The notes under the pieces were generated by a model, which was given only the letters and a program-made list of their open reading frames with translations, was not told the origin of the DNA and did not search any database. Below, piece after piece: positions 54,917-63,672 of a stretch of 64,000 bases of DNA (position 1 is its first letter; each line of letters opens with the position of its first letter). The stretch lies in the NCBI RefSeq assembly GCF_014077005.1, contig NZ_JACGVC010000045.1, positions 62,001 to 126,000 of the forward strand. Direction: 5' to 3'. Made by a program: the position numbers and the translations under genes. Source of the stretch: Colwellia sp. MB3u-45. Its GTDB lineage: Bacteria; Pseudomonadota; Gammaproteobacteria; Enterobacterales; Alteromonadaceae.

Positions 54917-56353
54917 ATGAATTTAACAAAATCAATAACCACCCTCGCCATTGTCAGTGCACTGACGTTTTCACAAAGTACTTTTGTCCACGCGGCAGAC
55001 GCCAAAGCTAAGCCGGAATCACCGTCTAGCTGGTTAAGCTTAACCGCGAAAGAACTCAAAGCAGTAGAGCGCTATGCGACTGAATATAAAGATTATATTT
55101 ATAAAGTACCCACGGAATTAACCTTTGTTACTGAAACGATTAAACGCGTTGAAAAACAAGGTTTCACAAAACTAACCGAGCAAAGTGAATTAAAGCCAGG
55201 CGCGCGCTTTTATGATGTCAATCGTGACCGTACTATTGCCTTGATGGTTATTGGGAAAAAATCGTTAGAGCAAGGTACGCGTATTGTTGGCGCACATATT
55301 GACTCTCCGCGACTTGAGCTTAAAGGACGGCCATTATTTGAAAAAGAAAATTTTGCCATGTTTCAAACTTATATTCACGGCGGTATTAAAACCTATCAAT
55401 GGGTAAATATTCCGCTGGCTTTAGTTGGCAGAGTTGATAAGAAAGATGGTACTAGGGTTAATATTTCCGTTGGCTTTGATGACAATGATCCTATTTTTCT
55501 GGTGACAGATCTTGCTCCTCATGTTGACTCACCCAACCGTAAACGCACCAGTCGAGACGTTATCGGTAAAGAAGAACTCGATATTATTATTGCGGCTAAG
55601 CCTGAATTAGATAAAAAAATTAAAGATCAGGTCAGCAGTTATTTAAAGTCAACTTATGATATTTCAGTTGAAGACTTAGTTTCTGCTGAACTGGCCTTAG
55701 TGCCAGCCACTAAACCGCGAGATGTCGGTTTTGACCGTAGTATGATCGCCGCGTATGGCCAAGATGATAAAGCTTCATCAATAGCAGCGGTTAAAGCATT
55801 AACCGAGCAGAAAACACCTGAATATACCGCTATCGCTTATCTAGTGGATAACGAAGAAGTGGGTAACATTAATAACACGGGGGCGAGTTCTACCTACTTA
55901 GTTGATTTAATCAGTAGCTTACTCTACAACCAAAAGGGTGATAGCTATAATGACTATCAATTGCGTCAAGTGTTACGTAATACCAAAGTTATTTCTGCGG
56001 ACGTAAATCCAGGAGTGAACCCAACATGGTCAAATGTCTGGGAACTAGGTAATGCACCTCGCTTGGGTAACGGCGTTAATTTAAAGCTCTATGGTGGTGG
56101 TTTTAATGCTAATTCTGAATACATGGCGTGGACGCGAAATTATTTAGATAATGCCGATATTAAATGGCAAACCTCGACTTATAAAGGTAAGGCGTCAGGT
56201 GGTACTATTGGTAGTGACTTATCTAAGGATAATATGGAAGTAATTGATTTTGGTATTCCAATTTTATCAATACATTCGCCTTATGCAGTGGGCTCAAAAG
56301 TTGATTTGTATTCATTGTACAAAGCAATGTCAGCGTTTTACCAAGAAAAATAG
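54917..56353 (+). CDS. M18-family aminopeptidase, exported
   Basis: 478 aa. Unlike typical cytosolic M18 enzymes it has a signal peptide (ITTLAIVSALTFSQSTFVHA). The metal-binding motifs are present: IVGAHIDSPRLELK, YGQDDKASSIAAV, VDNEEVGNINNTGASS and the C-terminal LSIHSPYAVGSKVDLY. A binuclear zinc aminopeptidase working in the periplasm, releasing amino acids from peptides. Single gene with a terminator 60 nt later. No strong ribosome site precedes the ATG. Confidence 0.92.
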   Translation: MNLTKSITTLAIVSALTFSQSTFVHAADAKAKPESPSSWLSLTAKELKAVERYATEYKDYIYKVPTELTFVTETIKRVEKQGFTKLTEQSELKPGARFYDVNRDRTIALMVIGKKSLEQGTRIVGAHIDSPRLELKGRPLFEKENFAMFQTYIHGGIKTYQWVNIPLALVGRVDKKDGTRVNISVGFDDNDPIFLVTDLAPHVDSPNRKRTSRDVIGKEELDIIIAAKPELDKKIKDQVSSYLKSTYDISVEDLVSAELALVPATKPRDVGFDRSMIAAYGQDDKASSIAAVKALTEQKTPEYTAIAYLVDNEEVGNINNTGASSTYLVDLISSLLYNQKGDSYNDYQLRQVLRNTKVISADVNPGVNPTWSNVWELGNAPRLGNGVNLKLYGGGFNANSEYMAWTRNYLDNADIKWQTSTYKGKASGGTIGSDLSKDNMEVIDFGIPILSIHSPYAVGSKVDLYSLYKAMSAFYQEK

Positions 56354-56416
56354 CCTCGAGCTAGTGCTTATTATAAAAAATTAAAGCGTATTTTTTATAA
56401 TAAGCTAAAAAAGAGC

Positions 56417-56445
56417 AAGCCGTATTGAATAGATACGGCTTTTTT
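56417..56445. terminator. Terminator between M18 peptidase and acyltransferase genes
   Basis: AAGCCGTAT-TGAATAG-ATACGGCTT followed by a T-run; an A-rich run on the other side may let it work both ways. Confidence 0.9.
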
Positions 56446-56451
56446 ATATTG

Positions 56452-56492
56452 ATAACTATAACTATAACTATAACTATAACTACAACTATAAT
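56452..56492. repeat. Hexanucleotide tandem repeat at acyltransferase 3' end
   Basis: About six copies of ATAACT (one changed to ACAACT), ending at the acyltransferase stop codon region. Slippage there could change the last residues of the protein. Confidence 0.8.
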
Positions 56493-57589
56493 GGTAACTG
56501 TTGTTTTGCAGAGACGGGGTTAGCATACATAGTTAATAACCAGTGTTGCTGTTCAGCGGTGAGGTTTTCCATGCGCTTATTCAGTTTTTCAAGCACTGTG
56601 CTGTCAGTATCTTGTTGATTAAGTTTTGCGTATGCAACTAAGTTACTGTCGTATAATTTATAGTTGCTGATAATTTCTTTATCAATTGCGGCGGCGATGG
56701 CCTTACTATTGGCAAAGTCTCCCTGTATTGGCTGACAAAACTGGAGATGGACTTGACCTTTTTGCCCGACTAATCCTTGGGTGATACTTTTTAAGTCTTC
56801 ATCTTCGTGCTTTTGATAACTACCAGTCGCTGCTTTTTCAGCAAGCTCTATTGCCTTGTCGATATCACAAGGGTCAAACTCATAGGAAATTGATACCGGT
56901 ACTATGTTAAGTTCTGCTAAGTAATCAGCCATAGGCATTTGCTTATCTTTATTGAGTAATAGCATAGATATTAAGGCTGAATTGGTTTTGTCTACACCAT
57001 CTTTGGCACGACCTTCGCGTTGTGCGATCCAAATATTTTGCTTTCGGTTCGCTACCGTATCATGAATGTAGGCAGACAATTGCTTTGACGCATTGAGCAT
57101 AGCGCGTTTGTTTTCTTCGTTCCGTTTAACAATAAAACTCTTGTTAATACGCATTAAATCAGCGACCCAAGGCTGATGTAGTAAATTATCACCCACAGCA
57201 GCTTCCACGGTATTGATACCGCTTTTATATAGCGCTAAGTTCACTAAGGCAACGTCTAAAACAATATCACGATGATTACTGATAAATAGCGCTGGCTTGG
57301 TGGTATCAAAGTTTTCTAGGCCGCTATAGTTAAAACCGGCAGTACTGTTTTTGATCAAATGATGTAAATATTTAGCCACTTCAATTTGGATTTGTTCGAT
57401 ATTATGAAATTTTTTCACTCGAAACTTCAATGACCATTTTACAATTTTGCAGGCAAGTTGCGGCAGGGCTTGATATAAGCGTGGCATTTTTAAACTAGCA
57501 ATCGAAGCTTGTAAGCCTGTTTGGTTAATTAATTTTTTGATTACTGCAACTACCTCATCATCACGATAAGGACGTATATCATCAAACAT
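56486..57589 (-). CDS. Glycerophospholipid acyltransferase family protein
   Basis: 367 aa. PALFISNHRDIVLDVALVNL is the acyltransferase active-site block (NHxxxxxD form, with one residue more than classic HX4D), with VKRNEENKRAMLNASKQLSA, WIAQREGRAKDG (the ExGR-like substrate block) and LNIVPVSISYEFDPCD (Pro block) following. It would acylate 1-acyl-glycerol-3-phosphate or a similar lipid. No membrane helix is obvious. Single gene. Confidence 0.82.
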   Translation of the reverse strand: MFDDIRPYRDDEVVAVIKKLINQTGLQASIASLKMPRLYQALPQLACKIVKWSLKFRVKKFHNIEQIQIEVAKYLHHLIKNSTAGFNYSGLENFDTTKPALFISNHRDIVLDVALVNLALYKSGINTVEAAVGDNLLHQPWVADLMRINKSFIVKRNEENKRAMLNASKQLSAYIHDTVANRKQNIWIAQREGRAKDGVDKTNSALISMLLLNKDKQMPMADYLAELNIVPVSISYEFDPCDIDKAIELAEKAATGSYQKHEDEDLKSITQGLVGQKGQVHLQFCQPIQGDFANSKAIAAAIDKEIISNYKLYDSNLVAYAKLNQQDTDSTVLEKLNKRMENLTAEQQHWLLTMYANPVSAKQQLPL

Positions 57590-58353
57590 TCAAAAATCTC
57601 TTATATGGTCGAAAATAAATAATAAATGAGTGGGGATTATAACCGAATCATCTTGAAAAATGCGCTTTTTGTTTAATAGTTTAGTTGCTGAGTTTTGTTG
57701 ATTTAATGTCGGTAAATTATATTAAATTATATTAAATTGTATGGAGGACAAAGCAACCATTATTTAAACCACATTATGCACTGACACCCTTAAAGTATGA
57801 CGAACTTAAACTCAGCTTTAGTATGGCTAACCTAATTTCTTAGATTAGCTAAAACAGCAATAAAATTTTCAGGCTATATATGGTATTAGCAGCAACTAGA
57901 TTAAATTAGGGCTCATTCGTGATAGTGATATTGAGAGTGCTATCGAGAGTAATGCAGAGATTTTTTGTGTTATTTAATCAAGAGTCATTTAATAACAGCA
58001 GTGTTGACAAGGTTATGGCGTTGAATCAATACAAACAGTATTTAGCTAGGCTAATAATCAATTTACACTTGCACACCGATACCTTATAGCTAATACAGAA
58101 AATAAAACCACCAATTCTCTATCGAGATGTTATTTTTTATAAAATAAAAACAAAGGGTTATTTTTATTTATACCAAAGGTTATGTTGATTTTCCTTAACG
58201 CGATATAAGGGTTATAAAATATCATAAGAAGCGTTCTTTAACTCAAAAAATTATCTTTAGTAAAAATAATTGTAAAATTTACAGCAATTGACTTGCGTTT
58301 TTAACTTTTAGGCCCAAGTATTATTAGTGAGTAGATAATAAAAAGGAACAACT
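57590..58353. other. Gap between acyltransferase and hpf genes
   Basis: 764 bases of AT-rich DNA between divergent genes. It has short ATATTAAATT repeats (about 57717-57740) but no frame with coding character, no RNA gene and no clear regulatory motif. Confidence 0.4.
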
Positions 58354-58710
58354 ATGAAAATAAATCTTTCAGGTCATCATGTTGACATTTCAGATTCAAT
58401 CAAAGAACATATTAATGAAAAGTTTTCAAAAATATCGACACACTTCCCAACCTTAATTTCACTCGATGTTATTTTATCGCACGAACATAACAAACATAAT
58501 GTAGAACTTCGCACAACCTATGAAGGAGGTCGTATTTCAGCATCAGCAAATGACGGCGTTATGTACCCAGCTATTGCAACAGCAGCTAAAAAATTGGATG
58601 CCGCTTTAAAACACCGAAAAGGTTTATTAAAAGCTAATTTGCATAGTAAACCTGAAGTAACAGCACCCGAAATTGCCCATGAAAAAGTTCAAGAAATGAA
58701 CCTCAGTTAA
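58354..58710 (+). CDS. hpf: Ribosome hibernation promoting factor / RaiA family
   Basis: 118 aa, short type. MKINLSGHHVDISDSIKEHI and AAAKKLDAALKHRKGLLKAN are the S30AE/HPF patterns. It binds the 30S A and P sites in stationary or stress phase and stores ribosomes. AAAGGAAC precedes the ATG. Single gene with its own terminator. Confidence 0.94.
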   Translation: MKINLSGHHVDISDSIKEHINEKFSKISTHFPTLISLDVILSHEHNKHNVELRTTYEGGRISASANDGVMYPAIATAAKKLDAALKHRKGLLKANLHSKPEVTAPEIAHEKVQEMNLS

Positions 58711-58739
58711 TAAGGTGTGAATTTAATCATCTTATCGTT

Positions 58740-58762
58740 AAGGAGGCTGTAGCCTCCTTTTT
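58740..58762 (+). terminator. hpf terminator
   Basis: AAGGAGGC-TGTA-GCCTCCTT with six Ts, 30 nt after the stop. Confidence 0.92.
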
Positions 58763-58868
58763 TAATGCTTGCGCTAGCTGGTTCAACGCCAATAAGCAGA
58801 CATTTAGTTTGGCATCCCACAGAAATACACTTAAAATAGCAACTTTATAACCGGCTATTAGAGGCTAT

Positions 58869-59006
58869 ATGCTAGAAGTTTTTAACTATGTTGTCGTGGC
58901 AGACTGTGACGTTGAGGGTAATGTTATTCGCGCTCAAGACAGCGATAGCGAAAGGGTTAACAAACGATGCACCTCATCGCTAATTTTCCAAGGTAAATCA
59001 TGCTAG
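58869..59006 (+). CDS. Possible small ORF overlapping the arfB start, 45 aa
   Basis: MLEVFNYVVVADCDVEGNVI up to KSC and stop. It has AGAGG 4-5 nt before its ATG, and its TAG lies within the first codons of arfB (ATGCTAG), so ribosomes ending here could begin arfB. Both ORFs start with ATGCTAGAA. The protein is not recognised; it may be a leader peptide or chance. Confidence 0.35.
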   Translation: MLEVFNYVVVADCDVEGNVIRAQDSDSERVNKRCTSSLIFQGKSC

Positions 59007-59416
59007 AAATATCAAGTGCAGTAATCATTGCCGACTGGGAGATTGAACTGACCGGTATAAGGGCGACTGGGAACGGAGGCCAAAGAGTCAATAAGGTCGA
59101 AACAGCGATACACTTGCGTTTCGATATTAAGCGTTCAACATTACCTGCCATATACAAAGCAAGACTGCTGAAACTATCAGATAGTCGCATATCAAGTGAT
59201 GGCATTATCATTATTAAAGCGCAATCATTTAGAACACAACCAATGAATAAAGACGATGCGTTAAAACGTCTGAAAGAGCTGATTTTATCTGCCATGGTGG
59301 TGAAAAAAACTAGACGGCCGACTAAACCCACAAAAGGCTCAAAGCTCAGACGATTAGATGCAAAGAAAAAAACGGGTTCTAATAAAGTGTTGCGTGGAAA
59401 AGTAGACCATCAGTAA
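59000..59416 (+). CDS. arfB: Alternative ribosome-rescue factor (peptidyl-tRNA hydrolase) ArfB
   Basis: 138 aa. IRATGNGGQRVNKVETAIHL holds the GGQ motif, and the C-terminus is a basic tail (KKTRRPTKPTKGSKLRRLDA), which in ArfB enters the mRNA channel of stalled ribosomes. It releases nascent chains when trans-translation fails. AAGG precedes the ATG. Length is that of ArfB, shorter than RF1/RF2. Confidence 0.95.
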   Translation: MLEISSAVIIADWEIELTGIRATGNGGQRVNKVETAIHLRFDIKRSTLPAIYKARLLKLSDSRISSDGIIIIKAQSFRTQPMNKDDALKRLKELILSAMVVKKTRRPTKPTKGSKLRRLDAKKKTGSNKVLRGKVDHQ

Positions 59417-59814
59417 CTTCCTGCTTTTCTTTCTGTGAATTATTTTTTACAGGGAGGAGACAATGAGAACAGAATGAGGGGGATTTAGGGGCGTTTAAAG
59501 ACAAGCTTTTAGCTGTCAGCTGTCAGTAAGTTAAAAGAAGTGTTAAGTTAATTTTTTCCGTGCTTCTCCTCCTGTAGTTCTCCTGCTTTTCTCCTTGTTA
59601 TTTTTTGTTTTTTACAGGGAGAAAACAATGAGAAAGAAAGATAACTAATACGTTTTGCTATCTTAAAGCTAATTCAAAATCACCACGAGTGCTGTCATGA
59701 GTTCAAAGACGCAATAAGATTTAGCTAAATAAAGCTATTGAAAATTAAAGGATTAACTATGTATGTAGTATGTCCTCGTTAATTTTCAATGCGATTTCCC
59801 TATTATTGCTGTGA
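59417..59814. other. Gap after arfB with imperfect direct repeats
   Basis: 398 bases. Two copies of a ~60-base sequence lie at about 59421-59476 and 59575-59638, each with TCCTGCTTTTCT, a T-rich part, TTTTTTACAGGGAG and ACAATGAGAA. Between them, AGCTGTCAGCTGTCAGTAAG is a small repeat. No gene. Confidence 0.6.
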
Positions 59815-60591
59815 TTATTTAAAGCGTCTTCTTAAGGCGATTAAGCCGGTAAAAAGTACACTAAACCACGCAATAGAGCCTCCGCCGCTACTTGAATTTG
59901 TTGGTGCAGGCGCTGTAACAGTTAATGAGGTGTTTTTAATTGCGGCTAAGTTACCAGCAGTATTGACGGTTGGATCAGAAATTATCACTCTTTCGATGGT
60001 AACGAAATTTTCGACACCCGGAACAAAGTTATTTGCGCAGTTATCAGCACTATAGTCTGGCATTGGGGTTGAGTTACATCTAGATATACCAGCAATAACA
60101 TCAATTTTTTCCATACCGGCAATGACTTCACCGAAAACAGTAAAACCACCATTTTGAGTATCTAATGCTGCAGAGCCGGCACTATTATTAGATAAATTTA
60201 CAAACCATTGACTAGTCGCACTATCTTTGTCGCCCGGCACTTTGGCCATGGCAATAGTGCCACGTACATTTGAATAAAGTGGCTCATTCTTAATCGCACC
60301 ATCTGTAGCAATCGGACTCAATGGCAGGGTGCCAGTAAACGCAAAACCGCCAGTTTGCATAACAAACCCAGGCTTAACACGATGCACAACTGTGTTGTCG
60401 TAGTCACCATCATTGACATACTTTAGGAAGTTAGCCACTGTTTCTGGCGTTGTTTCATCGTGCAGGTTAACTTTAAAACTACTTTTAGAGCTACCTTGTG
60501 AAGTGGTAAATTCCACTATGGTTGCAGAGGTTGAAGCACTAGCAATCATCAGCGATGCGATTGCTATTTTTGATAGGTTTGAAAAAGACAT
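59815..60591 (-). CDS. Exported cyclophilin-type peptidyl-prolyl isomerase with C-terminal sorting tail
   Basis: 258 aa. Signal peptide (SNLSKIAIASLMIASASTSA), then a cyclophilin domain: VANFLKYVNDGDYDNTVVHR, VMQTGGF, TIAMAKVPGDKDSATSQWFV and NGGFTVFGEVIAGMEKID. The C-terminus is SSSGGGSIAWFSVLFTGLIA followed by LRRRFK, a GlyGly-CTERM-like pattern (Gly run, helix, basic end), which is processed by rhombosortase in the type II secretion group. A surface or secreted foldase is inferred. Confidence 0.9.
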   Translation of the reverse strand: MSFSNLSKIAIASLMIASASTSATIVEFTTSQGSSKSSFKVNLHDETTPETVANFLKYVNDGDYDNTVVHRVKPGFVMQTGGFAFTGTLPLSPIATDGAIKNEPLYSNVRGTIAMAKVPGDKDSATSQWFVNLSNNSAGSAALDTQNGGFTVFGEVIAGMEKIDVIAGISRCNSTPMPDYSADNCANNFVPGVENFVTIERVIISDPTVNTAGNLAAIKNTSLTVTAPAPTNSSSGGGSIAWFSVLFTGLIALRRRFK

Positions 60592-60790
60592 AGATTAACT
60601 ACTTACTGCTTAACATGTTACAAAGTGTAGCGATAATAATAGGCTTTAAAGAAAACAACAAGATAAAGCAGCGTTTCGCTTATGTTGACAGACACTGCTT
60701 AGTGAATTTAAGTTGTTATATAGTCAGGATGAAAATAGGCTGAGTAGTATTTTTCTTATTCCTCAGCATTTATGATTAGTCTCGTCATTG

Positions 60791-60880
60791 CCGGTACTAA
60801 GTTAGCGGTACTAATCTAGCGGTATTAAGCTAACGAAATTAAGCTAACGAAATTAAGCTAACGAAATTAAGCTGATGGTA
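60791..60880. repeat. 14-bp tandem repeat downstream of lepB
   Basis: Three exact copies of TTAAGCTAACGAAA (60825-60866) between diverged relatives (CGGTACTAAGTTAG type) on both sides. It ends just at the lepB 3' end. Confidence 0.85.
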
Positions 60881-61546
60881 CTAAATGACCTTAAAAAAGC
60901 GTTCATTGCGCGGCATTAAATAATTTTTGTAATTTAATGAAAAAACCACCATAGTTGAACGGCCAATAATTTCATTACGTGGCACTAAACCTATCACACG
61001 AGAGTCTGCGCTGTTATCACGGTTGTCGCCCATAACAAGGTAATAGTCTTTAGGAATAGTTATCGTTTGAAAACTTTCTAACGGATAATTTTTAGAATGC
61101 CCAGGCTTAAGCTGAGTGCGTATTAGATGACTATTACCCGCGATATATTCTTCACTTAAGGTAAAATCACGGTTGTTAGCTATCAGTGTGTATTGAGCTG
61201 ATTTTTGATTAATAACCAATTGATTGTTATGCAGCGCTACTGTGTCGCCTGGAATGCCAATAATACGTTTTACAAGACGTTTGTCAGCGACATCGGACTC
61301 AAAAATGACAATGTCATTACGTAATGGCTCGGCTAACGTTATTAGCGAGTATTGGCTAAAGGGTAGTCTTAAGTCATAGGCCATTTTGTTAATTAAAATG
61401 CGATCACCTTCGACAATGGTCGGTTTCATTGAACCTGTTGGCACATCATTCCAGTCAGCAACCGCACTGCGAAAAACTAGCATTAAACTGACAAACAATA
61501 ATAAAGATTTATTTTCTTTCCAGAGGTGAGAAATACTTTTTTTCAT
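60881..61546 (-). CDS. lepB: Signal peptidase I
   Basis: 221 aa. One membrane helix (LLLFVSLMLVFRSAVADWND), then VPTGSMKPTIVEGD with the catalytic Ser, LVKRIIGIPGDTVALHNNQL with the general-base Lys, and YLVMGDNRDNSADSRVIGLV. It cuts signal peptides on the periplasmic side. It is shorter than E. coli LepB, with a single helix, and stands apart from lepA-rnc, so it may be a second signal peptidase. Confidence 0.92.
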   Translation of the reverse strand: MKKSISHLWKENKSLLLFVSLMLVFRSAVADWNDVPTGSMKPTIVEGDRILINKMAYDLRLPFSQYSLITLAEPLRNDIVIFESDVADKRLVKRIIGIPGDTVALHNNQLVINQKSAQYTLIANNRDFTLSEEYIAGNSHLIRTQLKPGHSKNYPLESFQTITIPKDYYLVMGDNRDNSADSRVIGLVPRNEIIGRSTMVVFSLNYKNYLMPRNERFFKVI

Positions 61547-61738
61547 GATCTTTCCTTAGAATTAATAGCTGGTTATTATGTGGCTATTTAGCTTATTCCT
61601 AGGCCTCAAAATCAGGCATAAAAATAACGATTTATCTTTCGACTAAATCGTTATTTTAAAGTTCCTGAGTAAAGCTAGGTATAAGCTTTATAAAATGTAA
61701 TTCTTTATGTCTATTTACTTTAGCTTGGGTTTTATCAG

Positions 61739-62353
61739 CTAATCGTCACTATAACCCCAAGGTGCATCAGGTGGAGTTATCGGTGTGCTTAGGTCAAAAT
61801 CAACACGAAACTCACGACCCTGACGAATTAACCGGTAGCTGAACTTTTCAGGGTAGATAAACATTTGCCAAGTATTACCGACTGACTGTGGGATACCTGT
61901 TTTGACAAATAACTGCTTTGAATATTCATCAGCGGGAAACGACTGCACTTGTGACCAACCAGCGTCTACTGTTTGGCCACCATACATAGTGCTTTCGTCA
62001 TAACTACCATCTTGGTGACGGTGATCATGTTTTAATGATAAACCCGAACCTGTTTTAGTGATAATCCAAGTCCGTGAGGCATCTTCACCCACGTGGAAAG
62101 GAATTTCTAGCTTTTCGTCTGAGCAATTTCTGACATGCATAATAAGATCTTTGTTGGCAAAGCCATCACCGCTAGCATTATCTATTGTTACCTGACCTTG
62201 AAAAGCTTTGCCACAATGAGCTTTAATACTGTTAAAAAAGTTATCATGTGTTTCGATAGAAACCAAGGGGGCTTCAAGCGCTGCGGCTGAATGGGCAAAG
62301 TAAAAAAGACTGCTAGAAAGTATTAGTTTTACAATATTTATTTTTGCTTTCAT
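61739..62353 (-). CDS. Secreted protein of unknown function, 204 aa
   Basis: Start at ATG 62353 (MKAKINIVKLILSSSLFYFA), with TAGGTG before it; the frame can be read three codons further to a GTG. A signal peptide ending near AAALEA precedes the body. It contains KAHCGKAFQGQV and HVRNCSDEK (a likely disulfide), LSLKHDHRHQDGS (His-rich, may bind metal) and YRLIRQGREFRVDFDLSTPI. I recall similar unnamed proteins in marine gammaproteobacteria but no function. Confidence 0.75.
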   Translation of the reverse strand: MKAKINIVKLILSSSLFYFAHSAAALEAPLVSIETHDNFFNSIKAHCGKAFQGQVTIDNASGDGFANKDLIMHVRNCSDEKLEIPFHVGEDASRTWIITKTGSGLSLKHDHRHQDGSYDESTMYGGQTVDAGWSQVQSFPADEYSKQLFVKTGIPQSVGNTWQMFIYPEKFSYRLIRQGREFRVDFDLSTPITPPDAPWGYSDD

Positions 62354-62556
62354 TAAATACACCTAAATTGACTGAGTTTTAAATATTAACATGTGATGCT
62401 ATCAGATAAATGGCTAATAGGTAGCTGTAAAAGTGCTGTAATACAAAAACTAAGGCACTCATATGGTAAAAAAATGGTAAAAAATTTTCTTGTAGTCTTA
62501 TCGCTTGCAGCGCAAAATTGTCTTAATAAGCGTGTGAAATGTTGAGTGCTGTATAA

Positions 62557-63075
62557 ATGAAGTTAAAAACTGAAAATGTTGTTATTGGACTAACAGACCC
62601 TAAAAGTCCGTCAAATGTTGGTGCTGTGATGCGTGCCGCAGGTTGTTATCAAGCTAATGAAGTGCGTTATACCGGTGTAAGATATGCAAAGGCTGCAAAG
62701 TTTCATACAGATACAAAAGATGCATCACGCAAAATCCCTTTAAATGCGGTTGAATCTTTAATTGATAATTTAACGCCAGGACAACGTATCGTTTGTGTTG
62801 ATTTAGTTGAAGGCGCGATAGCATTACCTGAATTTGAGCATCCAGACAATGCGCTTTATATTTTCGGCCCAGAAGATGGCACGATAGCGCAAGAAGTTAT
62901 TAATAGCGCCTATGCAGTAGTATATGTACCAACAATCGGGTGCATGAACTTAGCCGCCAGTGTTAATGTTTTGCTTTACGACCGATTAGCAAAATCAAAA
63001 CACATGATTACGGGTGATGAGTTAATTAAAAGCAGCCGAGACACCAATAACACAGTAAAAGTGCCAGTTAATTGA
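62557..63075 (+). CDS. SpoU/TrmH-family RNA methyltransferase
   Basis: 172 aa, SPOUT domain only. DPKSPSNVGAVMRAAGCYQA (motif 1), ALYIFGPEDGTIAQE (motif 2) and VPTIGCMNLAASVNVLLYDR (motif 3) form the SAM-binding knot. It methylates tRNA or rRNA; without an extra RNA-binding domain the target cannot be named. Single gene. Confidence 0.9.
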   Translation: MKLKTENVVIGLTDPKSPSNVGAVMRAAGCYQANEVRYTGVRYAKAAKFHTDTKDASRKIPLNAVESLIDNLTPGQRIVCVDLVEGAIALPEFEHPDNALYIFGPEDGTIAQEVINSAYAVVYVPTIGCMNLAASVNVLLYDRLAKSKHMITGDELIKSSRDTNNTVKVPVN

Positions 63076-63188
63076 TGCTGCAGACAGAAAAAAGTTTAGT
63101 TTCTATATCACCGCATGTTGTTTAATCATCGAATAAAAGTGTTTTTTATGAGTTTTTATAAATTAAATGATTTTTTATCTAAAAGAGG

Positions 63189-63216
63189 TTGACTCTTGTC
63201 GGGAAACAGTTAGAAT
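63189..63216 (+). promoter_or_regulatory. Sigma70 promoter of the cold-shock gene
   Basis: TTGACT, 16-base spacer, TAGAAT. Transcription would begin near 63224 and leave a leader of about 140 nt before the ATG at 63367, which fits the long leaders of cspA-type genes. Confidence 0.7.
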
Positions 63217-63366
63217 ACGCCCAGCTAGAAAGTAAGACCTATATTTATGTACAAAGTTTCGAAGTTATATTAGTAAGTAGCTCGTCCTGTTTAATAATTA
63301 ATAGCAACACTTCCTGCAACACCGCCTTATTTTAAGGCATCAATTACGAATAAATAGGATAATACA

Positions 63367-63576
63367 ATGTCTAATACAACTACTGGTACAGTAAAATGGT
63401 TTAACGAGTCTAAAGGCTTTGGTTTCATCGAGCAAGAGTCTGGTCCAGACGTTTTCGCACATTTTTCTGCAATCTCTGGCGACGGTTTTAAAACTCTTGC
63501 TGAAGGCCAAAAAGTACAGTTTACTGTTACTCAAGGTCAGAAAGGTCCTCAAGCTGAGAACATCGTAGCACTTTAA
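63367..63576 (+). CDS. CspA-family cold-shock protein
   Basis: 69 aa single cold-shock domain: [20 protein letters not shown] (RNP1 KGFGFI) and DVFAHFSAI (RNP2-like VFAHF). It binds single-stranded RNA/DNA and melts structure at low temperature. AGGATAATACA precedes the ATG, with a long leader. A terminator follows at 63624-63654. Confidence 0.96.
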   Translation: MSNTTTGTVKWFNESKGFGFIEQESGPDVFAHFSAISGDGFKTLAEGQKVQFTVTQGQKGPQAENIVAL

Positions 63577-63623
63577 TTAATACTCTTTAGCTGGCTACGC
63601 TAGCTGAAATATTAATAGTGTTG

Positions 63624-63654
63624 AAAAAGGGGAGACATATGTCTGCCCTTTTTT
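63624..63654 (+). terminator. Cold-shock gene terminator
   Basis: AAAAAGGG, one mismatch, AGACAT-ATGTCT, one mismatch, CCCTTTTTT: long stem with a T-run. Confidence 0.85.
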
Positions 63655-63672
63655 GTGCCTGTAAGTAAATTT

